A stretch of DNA of 25,436 bases from the NCBI GenBank assembly GCA_947463395.1, contig CANHRV010000006.1, positions 1 to 25,436 on the forward strand, written 5' to 3'. The position numbers and the translations under genes are program-made. The DNA comes from Opitutia bacterium (GTDB lineage: Bacteria > Verrucomicrobiota > Verrucomicrobiia > Opitutales > UBA953). Positions 14,406 through 21,754 of the stretch are shown in pieces. The notes beneath the pieces were generated by a model. The model was given only the letters and a program-made list of their open reading frames with translations, did no database searches and was not told where the DNA came from. How positions within the stretch are numbered: the first letter of the stretch is position 1; the number at the start of each line of letters is the position of its first letter.

Positions 14406-15110
14406 ATGGCTTCCCCTTGCCGACTTATTCTCGCTCTTGATGTTGAAACCAAAGAAGAGGCATTGGCTCTCGCTCGCCCTCTGGTTGGAAAACTGGTTTG
14501 GGTAAAACTCGGTCTACAATTATTTACCCGCCATGGACCAGCCATTGTCGACGAATTTCATGCGTTGGGATTCAAAGTTTTTTTGGACTTAAAATTACAC
14601 GACATTCCCAACACTGTTTCCTCTGCGATTAAAAGCCTGAAAGGTCGACCTTGCTCATTGCTCACTCTTCACGCGAGTGGCGGACCCGAAATGCTCGCTC
14701 GCGCTGTTGAGACAGCGAAAGAAGCCCTACCTGACTGTCGTTTGTTGGCCGTGACGGTGCTGACGTCGATGGATCAAAACCAACTTAATGCAATCGGTGT
14801 CGAACGCTCGCCGGAAGAGCAAGTGCGTTTGCTTGGTCGGATGGCGATACAAGCTGGTATTCACGGATTAGTTTGTTCGCCCTTAGAATTACCTTGGTTG
14901 CGTCGAGATTTAGGATCATCTCCTGACCTTGTGACACCTGGGATTCGCTACCCCGAGGCACGGGGTGATGACCAAAATCGAGTGATGACACCAGCCCAAG
15001 CAGCCCAACAAGGGGCAAGCTTTATCGTTGTTGGCCGTCCTATTCTCAAAGCCTCCGACCCCATTGCTGAAACTCTTAAAATACGAAAAGAAATCGGAGA
15101 GTTATCGTGA
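14406..15110 (+). CDS. pyrF: Orotidine 5'-phosphate decarboxylase
   Basis: Decarboxylates OMP to UMP, the last step of de novo pyrimidine synthesis. Catalytic tetrad region at Asp61-Lys63-Asp66 in DLKLHDIPNT; substrate-binding Asp11 and Lys34 lie in LALDVETKEEA and WVKLGLQLF. The phosphate-binding end contains VTPGIRYP and FIVVGRPILKASDP. 234 residues is typical of the bacterial short (group I) enzyme. ATG 14406 is followed directly by the conserved first strand. Its stop overlaps the ispD start (GTGA). A TATAAT box lies 40 bases upstream, so it probably heads a two-gene transcript. Confidence 0.97.
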   Translation: MASPCRLILALDVETKEEALALARPLVGKLVWVKLGLQLFTRHGPAIVDEFHALGFKVFLDLKLHDIPNTVSSAIKSLKGRPCSLLTLHASGGPEMLARAVETAKEALPDCRLLAVTVLTSMDQNQLNAIGVERSPEEQVRLLGRMAIQAGIHGLVCSPLELPWLRRDLGSSPDLVTPGIRYPEARGDDQNRVMTPAQAAQQGASFIVVGRPILKASDPIAETLKIRKEIGELS

Positions 15111-15820
15111 AGCTTGGCGATGATATTTTAATCCTTTTAGCGGCGGGCTCAGCTCGTCGTATGCTCGCTGCGGTTGATGATAAAATCACCGCTCCCTTAG
15201 CTGGTAAACCCGTTATGATTCATTCGCTAAAGGCTTTTCTTACGACGCACCTTATCAATCGAGTAATTGTAACTTATCGGGATGAGGCACAACTCGAACG
15301 CCTCAAAAATATTCTCGAATCTTTTCCTCACGAAGGAGTAATCATCGAATTTATTCAAGGCGGTGAAACCCGTCAGGATTCGGTCCACTCGGCACTTGAA
15401 AAATGTGCTCAACATCAAGGCCTCGTTCATATTCACGATGCAGCACGTCCACTGGTCACCCCCGAGGCGATTCAGCGCGTGCGGACCAAAGCCTATGAAA
15501 CTGGTGCGGCGATTCTGGCTGGTCGATCGGCCGATACAGTTAAAATTGCTAATCTCACTGGCTCTGCCATTCAAAGCTCCCCCGATCGATCGTTGGTTTG
15601 GACTGCCGAAACTCCTCAAGTTTTTCGAACTGCCATCATTGTTAAGGCCTATCGTCGTGTCTCAGAACTAGGAAGAAAAGTAACCGATGACAGCTCGGCG
15701 GTAGAGAGCATTGGACAAGATGTCGCCTTGGTCGAAAACCTTGAACCCAATTTGAAATTAACTCGCCCGAGTGATTTCCCTTTGGCGGAAGCCGTTCTCA
15801 AAATCCGTCAGTCTCAATAA
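15107..15820 (+). CDS. ispD: 2-C-methyl-D-erythritol 4-phosphate cytidylyltransferase
   Basis: Third enzyme of the MEP isoprenoid pathway: MEP plus CTP gives CDP-ME. Nucleotide loop LAAGSARRM (residues 11-19) with Arg18, Lys26 in DDKITAP, then LAGKPVMIHSL. Further motifs are GGETRQDSVHSAL, VHIHDAARPLVTP, WTAETPQVF, DDSSAVE and NLKLTRPSDFPLAE. The glycine-rich loop is one residue longer than in E. coli and lacks the usual PKQ, which reads DKI. 237 residues is normal. GTG 15107 overlaps the pyrF stop and has a GGAG seven bases upstream (15096-15099), the best Shine-Dalgarno candidate in the window, though it also encodes part of PyrF. It overlaps the convergent gene by 7 bases. Confidence 0.95.
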   Translation: MKLGDDILILLAAGSARRMLAAVDDKITAPLAGKPVMIHSLKAFLTTHLINRVIVTYRDEAQLERLKNILESFPHEGVIIEFIQGGETRQDSVHSALEKCAQHQGLVHIHDAARPLVTPEAIQRVRTKAYETGAAILAGRSADTVKIANLTGSAIQSSPDRSLVWTAETPQVFRTAIIVKAYRRVSELGRKVTDDSSAVESIGQDVALVENLEPNLKLTRPSDFPLAEAVLKIRQSQ

Positions 15821-16308
15821 CCTGCCTGCCTAAGTGCAGCATCGAGCTTTACCTGGAAGTCCATGATGTCGCTTTGCGTTGGACGATAACCTGGGGTGCG
15901 AGGAGCTAAACCTGGACGACCTTCCCTATCGAGATACCAATCAGCCAGTTGTCCGTCGGAGAAGGTTACGTTTCCACTAACCATTGTTCCAGGTCGATTA
16001 ATCGCATCAACTTCGACTTTAACTCCAGAAGCCGACTGAGTTGGTGCCATGTTATCGAGCGAAGGCGGTGGGGCGTCTTCGGCAATCGTGTTAACGTCGT
16101 TCTCTTTTTTAGGCTCCTCTTTCTCCTGTAAAGTCAGGTTTAAGTCGTCCACGAGGAGTCTGACATCAAGAAAGGTCATCGAAATACCATACTCTGAGGC
16201 TAGTTTTCCCTGTATGACCGAGAGCGAAGCCCCCTCTTGCACCCACTGAGAAATCTTCTGTAATTGGACGTCCGTTAATTTTGCCATAGGGAAAAGTGAG
16301 TGATTCAT
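15814..16308 (-). CDS. Conserved-looking protein of unknown function, HTH-like N-terminus
   Basis: A 164-residue protein I cannot assign. Residues 8-58 are helical and resemble a helix-turn-helix (LTDVQLQKISQWVQEGASLS, then IQGKLASEYGISMTFLDVRL). Residues 60-95 are an acidic, proline-rich linker. The C-terminal third looks like beta strands then a helix: VKVEVDAINRPGTMVSGNVTF, SDGQLADWYLDREGRPGL, APRTPGYRPTQSDIMDFQVK. No signal peptide or membrane segment. ATG 16308 is used; ATG 16287 (MAKLTDVQL) is equally plausible. It ends inside the last 7 bases of ispD and is divergent from menB. The compact domain order and normal codon use argue that it is real; a lineage-specific family is likely. Confidence 0.78.
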   Translation of the reverse strand: MNHSLFPMAKLTDVQLQKISQWVQEGASLSVIQGKLASEYGISMTFLDVRLLVDDLNLTLQEKEEPKKENDVNTIAEDAPPPSLDNMAPTQSASGVKVEVDAINRPGTMVSGNVTFSDGQLADWYLDREGRPGLAPRTPGYRPTQSDIMDFQVKLDAALRQAGY

Positions 16309-16374
16309 CGCCGTTTTTCAAGCGAACCTCGCTTATTCGTTGGAAAAATCCCCCAAGACCATCAAGTTAGTAGT

Positions 16375-17220
16375 ATGCAACCCTCCCTCGTTTGGCAGAG
16401 AGTCGGAAACTACAGCGATATTCTGTATGAGAAGTCATCGGGTATTGCACGGGTGACCATTAATCGCCCCAAAAACCGCAATGCCTTTACTCCTGATACT
16501 GTCGCTGAACTAATCCATGCTTTTAACGATGCGAGAGAGGATACTTCGATTGGAGTGGTTTTACTGCGGGGGGCGAATCCACAATCCGATGGCAAGTATG
16601 CTTTTTGTGCCGGTGGAGATCAAAAAATCCGTGGCGATAAAAAAGGAGGTTACATCGGTAAAGATGGTGTCCCTCGTCTTAATGTCCTAGATTTACAAAA
16701 AATTATTCGCTCGATGCCGAAAGTGGTCATCGCCTTGGTCGCAGGTTATGCGATTGGTGGTGGCCACGTCCTCCATGTTATTTGTGATTTAACCATCGCT
16801 GCCGATAATGCGATTTTCGGTCAAACAGGTCCGAAGGTTGGAAGTTTTGATGGTGGATTTGGTGCCTCGTTCCTCGCACGGATTGTTGGACAAAAGAAAG
16901 CACGAGAAATTTGGTACCTCTGTCGCCAGTACAATGCCAAACAGGCCTTGGAAATGGGCCTCGTGAACGCCGTTGTTCCCTATGAAAAACTCGATGAAGA
17001 AGGTATTCAATGGGCCAAAGAAATCTTACAGCACAGTCCTCTCGCCATTCGCTGCCTGAAATCTGCCTTCAACGCCGAGCTCGATGGTCAAGCTGGCCTG
17101 CAAGAGCTGTCGGGTAACGCAACACTTCTCTATTATCTCACTGAGCAAGGCGATGAAGGGCGAAAAGCGTGGAATGAAAAACGTCCCCCCAATTTTGGGA
17201 AATTCCCTTGGCTACCTTAA
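16375..17220 (+). CDS. menB: 1,4-dihydroxy-2-naphthoyl-CoA synthase
   Basis: Crotonase-fold enzyme that closes the naphthoate ring in menaquinone synthesis. ATG 16375 gives 281 residues beginning MQPSLVWQRVGNYSDILYEK, the normal family start; the frame is open to GTG 16300 but that extension lacks similarity. Key motifs: INRPKNRNAF, FCAGGDQKIRG, GYAIGGGHVLH (oxyanion hole), QTGPKVGSFDGGFG with the catalytic Ser, and LLYYLTEQGDEGRKAWNEKRPP with the conserved Tyr. The Gly in QTGP marks the bicarbonate-dependent type I enzymes, as in E. coli. Its presence suggests menaquinone-based respiration; the other men genes are not in the window. It overlaps the next gene by 13 bases. Confidence 0.97.
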   Translation: MQPSLVWQRVGNYSDILYEKSSGIARVTINRPKNRNAFTPDTVAELIHAFNDAREDTSIGVVLLRGANPQSDGKYAFCAGGDQKIRGDKKGGYIGKDGVPRLNVLDLQKIIRSMPKVVIALVAGYAIGGGHVLHVICDLTIAADNAIFGQTGPKVGSFDGGFGASFLARIVGQKKAREIWYLCRQYNAKQALEMGLVNAVVPYEKLDEEGIQWAKEILQHSPLAIRCLKSAFNAELDGQAGLQELSGNATLLYYLTEQGDEGRKAWNEKRPPNFGKFPWLP

Positions 17221-17789
17221 ATCCAGTCCGCGTCACCGAGCAGGCTCATGACCTTGCCGCTGCTGTTCTACAGCCAGGGGACATTGCGATTGATGCAACG
17301 GCAGGAAAAGGACGCGATACAGCTTTCCTAGCCAAACTCGTTTCAGCCACTGGACAGGTGCACGCCTTTGATATTCAAGCCGAGGCAATCCAATCCACCA
17401 AAAATTTACTACAAATCGCAGGCTTAAGTTCGCAGGTTAGTCTTCATCATCGCTCCCATGCTGAAATGAAATCTGCCCTACCTCCTGAACACTGGGGTCG
17501 AGTATCGGTGGTTCTCTTTAACTGTGGCTACCTGCCTGGAAGTAATCAGAAAATTGCCACGCAGCCAAAGAGTACGATAAAGGCTCTCGAGGCGGCCTAC
17601 GAACTACTTAAACCCCAGGGTCGCATCGTTTGCGTCGCTTATACAGGTCACCCTGGTGGACGCGAGGAATCCTCTCAAATTCACGATTTTGCCGACCAGT
17701 GTATCGCTCGAGGTGATAAGGTAGAAAAACTCAATTACCACCCCACTTTTGCCCGTCCCTGGATCTTAGCCGTTACACGCCAAAATTAA
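17208..17789 (+). CDS. mnmM: MnmM/YtqB-type SAM-dependent tRNA methyltransferase
   Basis: A Rossmann-fold methyltransferase of the YtqB family (once called rRNA methylase), shown in Gram-positive bacteria and plants to make mnm5(s2)U34 from nm5(s2)U34 in tRNA. SAM motif I is AIDATAGKGRDTAFLAKLV (residues about 27-45), followed by VHAFDIQAEAI, the family motif VLFNCGYLPGSNQ and a late CVAYTGHPGGREES. 193 residues is standard. The TTG start at 17208 lies inside the end of menB; no better start is seen and the reading frame begins just before the conserved region. Substrate specificity is assumed from family; the partner mnmEG genes are not here. Confidence 0.85.
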   Translation: MATLNPVRVTEQAHDLAAAVLQPGDIAIDATAGKGRDTAFLAKLVSATGQVHAFDIQAEAIQSTKNLLQIAGLSSQVSLHHRSHAEMKSALPPEHWGRVSVVLFNCGYLPGSNQKIATQPKSTIKALEAAYELLKPQGRIVCVAYTGHPGGREESSQIHDFADQCIARGDKVEKLNYHPTFARPWILAVTRQN

Positions 17790-17791
17790 CG

Positions 17792-18487
17792 ATGTCGAAA
17801 TATCATTATTACATTCACGGGATGCATTGTGGCTCATGCATACAGAAAATTGAGAAAAATCTTTCAGGAGTGACAGGAAAAATGGTGGTTCGTTTGGAGT
17901 CACCTCAGTTGCAAATCGAGAGTGAGACTTTGCCTGATTTCGCCGAATTAAAAACCAGAATCGAAAAAGCTGGATCCTACCGTCTTGAAGCAACGGACTC
18001 AACCGAATCCGAAATAAAAAAGAACATACTCGCGACTTATTACCCTCTCATTCTCATCGTCAGCCTCATCAGTATCGTATCCTTAAAAGGAATTGAAAAC
18101 ACCCACGATTGGATGCTCCATTTTATGGCAGGATTTTTCCTGGTTTTTAGTGCTTTCAAATTTATCGACCTTCGCGGTTTTAAGGATGCCTATTCTACTT
18201 ATGATGTCATCGCGAGAAAGTGGAGTTTTTATGGTTTCCTTTATCCATTTTTAGAACTCGGTTTAGGTTTAGCTTTTCTCTTTCGTTTTCAACTTCAGGT
18301 GGCTCTCCTTTCCTCTATCGTCTTGATGTCTGTCAGTAGCCTTGGCGTCATCCAAGCGTTGCTCGACCGTCGACAAATTCGCTGTGCTTGTCTTGGCACC
18401 GCTTTAAATCTCCCCATGTCCACAATAACCCTAGTGGAAGATTTGCTCATGGTGGGAATGTCGATTATCATGCTTCTCAACAGGTAA
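17792..18487 (+). CDS. HMA domain fused to MauE-like membrane protein
   Basis: Residues 1-70 form a heavy-metal-associated domain with the metal site GMHCGSC (Cys13, Cys16), as in copper chaperones and P1B ATPases. Residues about 80-230 contain some four or five membrane segments (around 83-98, 108-126, 145-165, 170-190, 208-228) and resemble the MauE/DoxX redox-associated family, with a conserved-looking RCACLGTALNLPMSTITLVED split around Cys198 and Cys200. The architecture suggests membrane handling of a thiophilic metal or disulphide chemistry, but no function is established that I can name. The cytoplasmic HMA domain would deliver or sense metal. ATG is two bases after the mnmM stop, so co-transcription is likely. 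Confidence 0.82.
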   Translation: MSKYHYYIHGMHCGSCIQKIEKNLSGVTGKMVVRLESPQLQIESETLPDFAELKTRIEKAGSYRLEATDSTESEIKKNILATYYPLILIVSLISIVSLKGIENTHDWMLHFMAGFFLVFSAFKFIDLRGFKDAYSTYDVIARKWSFYGFLYPFLELGLGLAFLFRFQLQVALLSSIVLMSVSSLGVIQALLDRRQIRCACLGTALNLPMSTITLVEDLLMVGMSIIMLLNR

Positions 18488-18499
18488 TTTTCCCTATCG

Positions 18500-19393
18500 A
18501 TGAAGCGTATCATTCTGACTGGTGCCCGTGGCTTTGTCGGCAAAGCGTTGCAGAGTTTTTTAGAAAAACAAGGTTACCAAGTAGAGGCCTTGCGTTCCCG
18601 TTCCACGGGGAAGGCAACGATGAATAAAGCCACGGGGTGGATTGATCGCGATTTTTTAGAAAACGCGTTCGCTGTTATACACTTGGCGGGAGAACCCATT
18701 GCCCAACGGTGGACTGTTGAAGCTAAACATAAAATTTTGGAAAGTCGTCGACAGGGAACTCGGCTCTTGGCTGAGACCCTATCTCGGTTAAAAAATCCTC
18801 CAGGTGTTTTTATTTCGATGTCTGGTATTAACCGCTACGGATTTTATCGACCCAACGAAGTTCTCACGGAATCATCGGCCACTTCTACCGCAGGATTTCT
18901 TGCCGAGGTATCGGTAGCTTGGGAGGAATCCACCCTTGCAGCGAGACAGTCTGGGATTCGTACCGTCTCGTTACGCACAGGCGTCGTTTTAGCCGCCTCT
19001 GGCGGAGCCCTAAAGACAATGCTACCCGCTTTCAGACTGGGTTTAGGAGGCCCTATTGGCTCAGGAAAACAAATGATGAGCTGGATTCGCCTAGGAGACC
19101 TCGTTCGCTTAATCGTTTGGGTTATCGAAAACCCACAATGCCAAGGACCCCTCAATGCGGTCAGTCCTCAACCCGTCAGCCAAAAGCATTTTGCACAAGT
19201 TTTAGCGAAGAAACTTCATCGACCCTGTTTTTGCCCAGCCCCAGCTTGGGCAGTAAAACTGGCTTTTGGGCAAATGGCCGAGGAAACCTTGCTGGGAGAT
19301 TTGACCGTTCTACCCCAAGTGGCAACTCAACAGGGTTTTGTCTTTGAAACGCCGGATATCGATTCAGGACTAACCCAAGCTCTACAGGAGTGA
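18500..19393 (+). CDS. TIGR01777-family NAD(P)-dependent epimerase (YfcH/SDR39U1-like)
   Basis: Atypical extended short-chain dehydrogenase. The N-terminal Rossmann motif is ILTGARGFVGKAL (residues 5-17), followed by VIHLAGEPIAQRWT, which is diagnostic for this family, and SMSGINRYGFY with the tyrosine of the active-site region; the usual YxxxK is not complete, as in relatives. The C-terminal substrate region has SLRTGVVLAASGGAL, SWIRLGDLVRLI and LNAVSPQPVSQKHFAQVL. 297 residues is typical. The physiological substrate is unknown across the family (YfcH in E. coli, SulA-like in cyanobacteria and plants). It lies 12 bases after the HMA-MauE gene, likely the end of the menB run. Confidence 0.92.
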   Translation: MKRIILTGARGFVGKALQSFLEKQGYQVEALRSRSTGKATMNKATGWIDRDFLENAFAVIHLAGEPIAQRWTVEAKHKILESRRQGTRLLAETLSRLKNPPGVFISMSGINRYGFYRPNEVLTESSATSTAGFLAEVSVAWEESTLAARQSGIRTVSLRTGVVLAASGGALKTMLPAFRLGLGGPIGSGKQMMSWIRLGDLVRLIVWVIENPQCQGPLNAVSPQPVSQKHFAQVLAKKLHRPCFCPAPAWAVKLAFGQMAEETLLGDLTVLPQVATQQGFVFETPDIDSGLTQALQE

Positions 19394-19434
19394 TTTTTGA
19401 TTGATGAATGTGGGGCAAAAATGAAATGTAAGGC

Positions 19435-20172
19435 ATGCCCTCACTGCGCGCCGCATTTCTATTTTTTAGTTTAGCCCTATTCAGTCTCACAGGTTGCGAC
19501 AATGGAAACAATGCAGCCTCACGCACTCTTGAACTCGAAGATCCTGATTTTCGCCAAGGTATTCTTTATTCCAAACAAAACGAATACCGCTTGGCCTTAG
19601 AATGTTTCTTGAAAGTAATTGATTCTCGAAAAGGGGCGGCGGAATCCCATCTCGAAGCAGGAAGAATGTTACTCGAGCTCGAAGACCCTTTGCCTGCCAT
19701 TTATCACTTCAATCAATACATCCGCCTTAAGCCCGATTCCGAACAGGCTAAAATCGTAAAGAAAATGATTAATACGGCTGAAAAAATTTACGCGAAGCAA
19801 TTACCAGGCCGTCCACTCGATGCGGATGAAGTGGGCGTCTCAGACCAAGCCGCCTTGATTCGGAAGCTCCAAGCGGAAAACGCCAAATTACTTCGTGAGG
19901 TTTCAGAGTTATCTCGCATCAACAAAGTGGGCGATCCGTTGCTCGCTGCCACAACCAAGAATCAAAACGAAAAAGCCAAGCCTGCTGTCGAATCACCTTC
20001 CACTCGAGAAGGAAAAACCTACACCATCCAAAGTGGCGACAGTTTGTATTCTATCTCCAAAAAATTCTACGGCAATGGACAGCGAGCCAATGATATCTAT
20101 AACGCTAATCGCGATAAGCTAAAAAGCCCTACCGCCTTGGTCATTGGTGTAACCATCGTCATCCCCCAATAA
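19435..20172 (+). CDS. Lipoprotein with TPR-like region, coiled coil and C-terminal LysM domain
   Basis: A 245-residue cell-envelope protein. Signal peptide RAAFLFFSLALFSLTGCDNG with lipobox LTGC. Residues about 35-120 look like two or three TPR units (FRQGILYSKQNEYRLALECF, HLEAGRMLLELEDPLPAIYH). Residues 135-160 are a leucine/glutamate coiled coil (LIRKLQAENAKLLREVSEL). A charged linker leads to one LysM domain (about 196-245), with YTIQSGDSLYSISKKFYGNG and VIPQ at the end. LysM binds peptidoglycan, so it probably links membrane and wall. It is 3 bases from recF and therefore co-transcribed, though no functional link is obvious. A short AAGG lies too close to the ATG to act as a Shine-Dalgarno. 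Confidence 0.9.
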   Translation: MPSLRAAFLFFSLALFSLTGCDNGNNAASRTLELEDPDFRQGILYSKQNEYRLALECFLKVIDSRKGAAESHLEAGRMLLELEDPLPAIYHFNQYIRLKPDSEQAKIVKKMINTAEKIYAKQLPGRPLDADEVGVSDQAALIRKLQAENAKLLREVSELSRINKVGDPLLAATTKNQNEKAKPAVESPSTREGKTYTIQSGDSLYSISKKFYGNGQRANDIYNANRDKLKSPTALVIGVTIVIPQ

Positions 20173-20175
20173 ACA

Positions 20176-21234
20176 ATGCATGTCACCCGCATTCGCGCGG
20201 CTGACTTCCGCAATATTGTTTTCGCCGATGTCTCACTCGATGCGCCTCGAGTTTTTTTTGTGGGCGATAACGGACAGGGAAAAACTAATCTTCTTGAAGC
20301 AGTTGGTTTAGTTTCTGCCTTTCGTTCCTTTCGCACATCAGAAATTTCCCCTCTCATTCGAACCGGAAGTTCCGAAACTCGTATCCGTCTCGATGTGCAA
20401 CAAGAGCGTGAATCTAGTTCACTTGAAATTCGTCTCGCCAAAGGTTCGCGCAAAGCCCGGCTCAATGGTACGCCTATTCCATCGATGGCCGAGCATCTTG
20501 GACGATTCCCCTCGGTCGTTTTTTTTTACGGTGATTTAAGTATAGTTCGCGGATCACCTGCCAATCGACGTCGCTGGCTCGATGCGGCGATTGGTGGAAC
20601 CGATAGTCGCTATCTGATTGCATTGCGGGATTACACCCGAGCCCTTGAAGGAAGAAATGCTTTACTCAAAACGCATGAGGCCGATGAAGATTCATTGCGT
20701 GCTTTTGAAAAAGCGATGCTTCCTGCAGCACAATGTCTGATTCAAACTCGAGCCAACGTTCTTCCCGAATTGGCGGAGACCCTTCGTCAAACTTGTGCCC
20801 GTGCTGGATTTCCTGACAAAGGTGCCAATCTCGTTTATCAACCCAACGTCGAAGTGAATTCCTTTCCTTCGCTTTGGGAGAAAAATCGAGCCACAGAAAA
20901 AATAACAGGAACCACTTTATTTGGCCCTCATAAGGACGATTTTTCGATTTTGTTTCAGGGCGATGATGCGGCCGACTATGCGTCCGAGGGGCAACAACGT
21001 CTGCTGGTTCTGGCTCTTTGCCTCGGCCGTTTACATCGCGACTCCCTTCGAGCCCCCACCCCACCGGTTATTCTGGCGGACGATGTTTTAGGTGAATTAG
21101 ACGAATCCCGCCGTCGGGCTTTTTGGCAGGAGGTGGGCGATTCTTATCAAGTCATTGCCACGGGCACGACTCCTCCCCCCTCAGGATCTTGGTTAACCTA
21201 TCGGGTTATCGATGGAACCTACCAAAAAGACTGA
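20176..21234 (+). CDS. recF: RecF recombination mediator ATPase
   Basis: SMC-like ABC ATPase that loads RecA at single-strand gaps with RecO and RecR. N-terminus RIRAADFRNI is followed by Walker A GDNGQGKTNLLEA (Gly30-Thr37), the RecF-typical FRSFRTSEISPLI, the ABC signature YASEGQQRLLVLAL near residue 270 and Walker B VILADDVLGELDESRR near 297-313. 352 residues is normal. In many bacteria recF follows dnaA and dnaN; here it lies between a LysM lipoprotein and secG. No LexA box of the type seen at lexA is visible upstream. ATG 20176 begins exactly at the conserved first strand. Confidence 0.97.
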   Translation: MHVTRIRAADFRNIVFADVSLDAPRVFFVGDNGQGKTNLLEAVGLVSAFRSFRTSEISPLIRTGSSETRIRLDVQQERESSSLEIRLAKGSRKARLNGTPIPSMAEHLGRFPSVVFFYGDLSIVRGSPANRRRWLDAAIGGTDSRYLIALRDYTRALEGRNALLKTHEADEDSLRAFEKAMLPAAQCLIQTRANVLPELAETLRQTCARAGFPDKGANLVYQPNVEVNSFPSLWEKNRATEKITGTTLFGPHKDDFSILFQGDDAADYASEGQQRLLVLALCLGRLHRDSLRAPTPPVILADDVLGELDESRRRAFWQEVGDSYQVIATGTTPPPSGSWLTYRVIDGTYQKD

Positions 21235-21277
21235 TTTTGGCATTGTTTAATCGTTTCTTGAGCCCTTGGATGGGGTC

Positions 21278-21748
21278 ATGAAGGATTTCCTGCTCTACGC
21301 TTCCATCGTCGCACTCTTTCTCGTCTGCGTTCTCGTTGTCTTAATCATTCTGATGCAACGCCCCAGTTCCAATGCTGGCATGGGTGCAGCCCTAGGTGGT
21401 GGCGCCGCTGAATCGGTTTTCGGCGGTGAATCAACAACCGTACTATCCAAAATGACCACGACTCTCACGGTCATTCTGTTTATACTAAGTTTTGGACTCT
21501 ATCTTGGTTTTGTCGCACGCGAAGAAAAAGCCCCTAAGGTTTTAACGAGCACACCTGCCACCTCAGCCACAACGAAGAACGAGCAACCCAAAGCAAAAGA
21601 AACCCCCGCTGCCCCTCAGACAACTGCCCCCGTTGCTCCCGTTTCTGCCCCTGTCGCTCCAGCTCCAGCGTCTCCCGCAACACCTGCAGCGCCTGTGGAG
21701 TCCACTCCAGTCGTTCCAGCCACTCCAGCTCCTGCCGCTGGGAAATAA
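21278..21748 (+). CDS. secG: SecG preprotein translocase subunit with Pro/Ala-rich tail
   Basis: Small membrane subunit of the SecYEG channel. Two membrane helices, residues about 4-26 (LLYASIVALFLVCVLVVLII) and 60-82, flank the family signature QRPSSNAGMGAALGGGAAESVFGG. The core ends near residue 85; the remaining 70 residues are a Pro/Ala/Thr-rich tail (repeated APV, PAT, APA) that is not part of SecG proper. ATG 21278 is preferred over TTG 21266, since GGATGGGG precedes it closely, although the spacing is too short for a good Shine-Dalgarno. The tail would sit on the periplasmic side with the usual topology. It follows recF by 43 bases and precedes a secreted protein gene by 6 bases. Confidence 0.95.
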   Translation: MKDFLLYASIVALFLVCVLVVLIILMQRPSSNAGMGAALGGGAAESVFGGESTTVLSKMTTTLTVILFILSFGLYLGFVAREEKAPKVLTSTPATSATTKNEQPKAKETPAAPQTTAPVAPVSAPVAPAPASPATPAAPVESTPVVPATPAPAAGK

Positions 21749-21754
21749 TTTTTT

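Noticed and set aside
15227..15619. 130-residue minus-strand frame within ispD
   Set aside because: Fully inside a conserved gene, composition typical of an antisense shadow.
15697..15704. GGCGGTAG, identical to the core of the E. coli ops element used by RfaH, downstream of the RfaH-like gene
   Set aside because: It lies late inside ispD coding sequence and not in a leader; an 8-base match is expected by chance, and ops specificity of this paralogue is unknown.
16300..16374. Extension of menB from GTG 16300
   Set aside because: It would overlap the divergent gene start and adds residues with no family similarity; ATG 16375 starts at the known MenB N-terminus.
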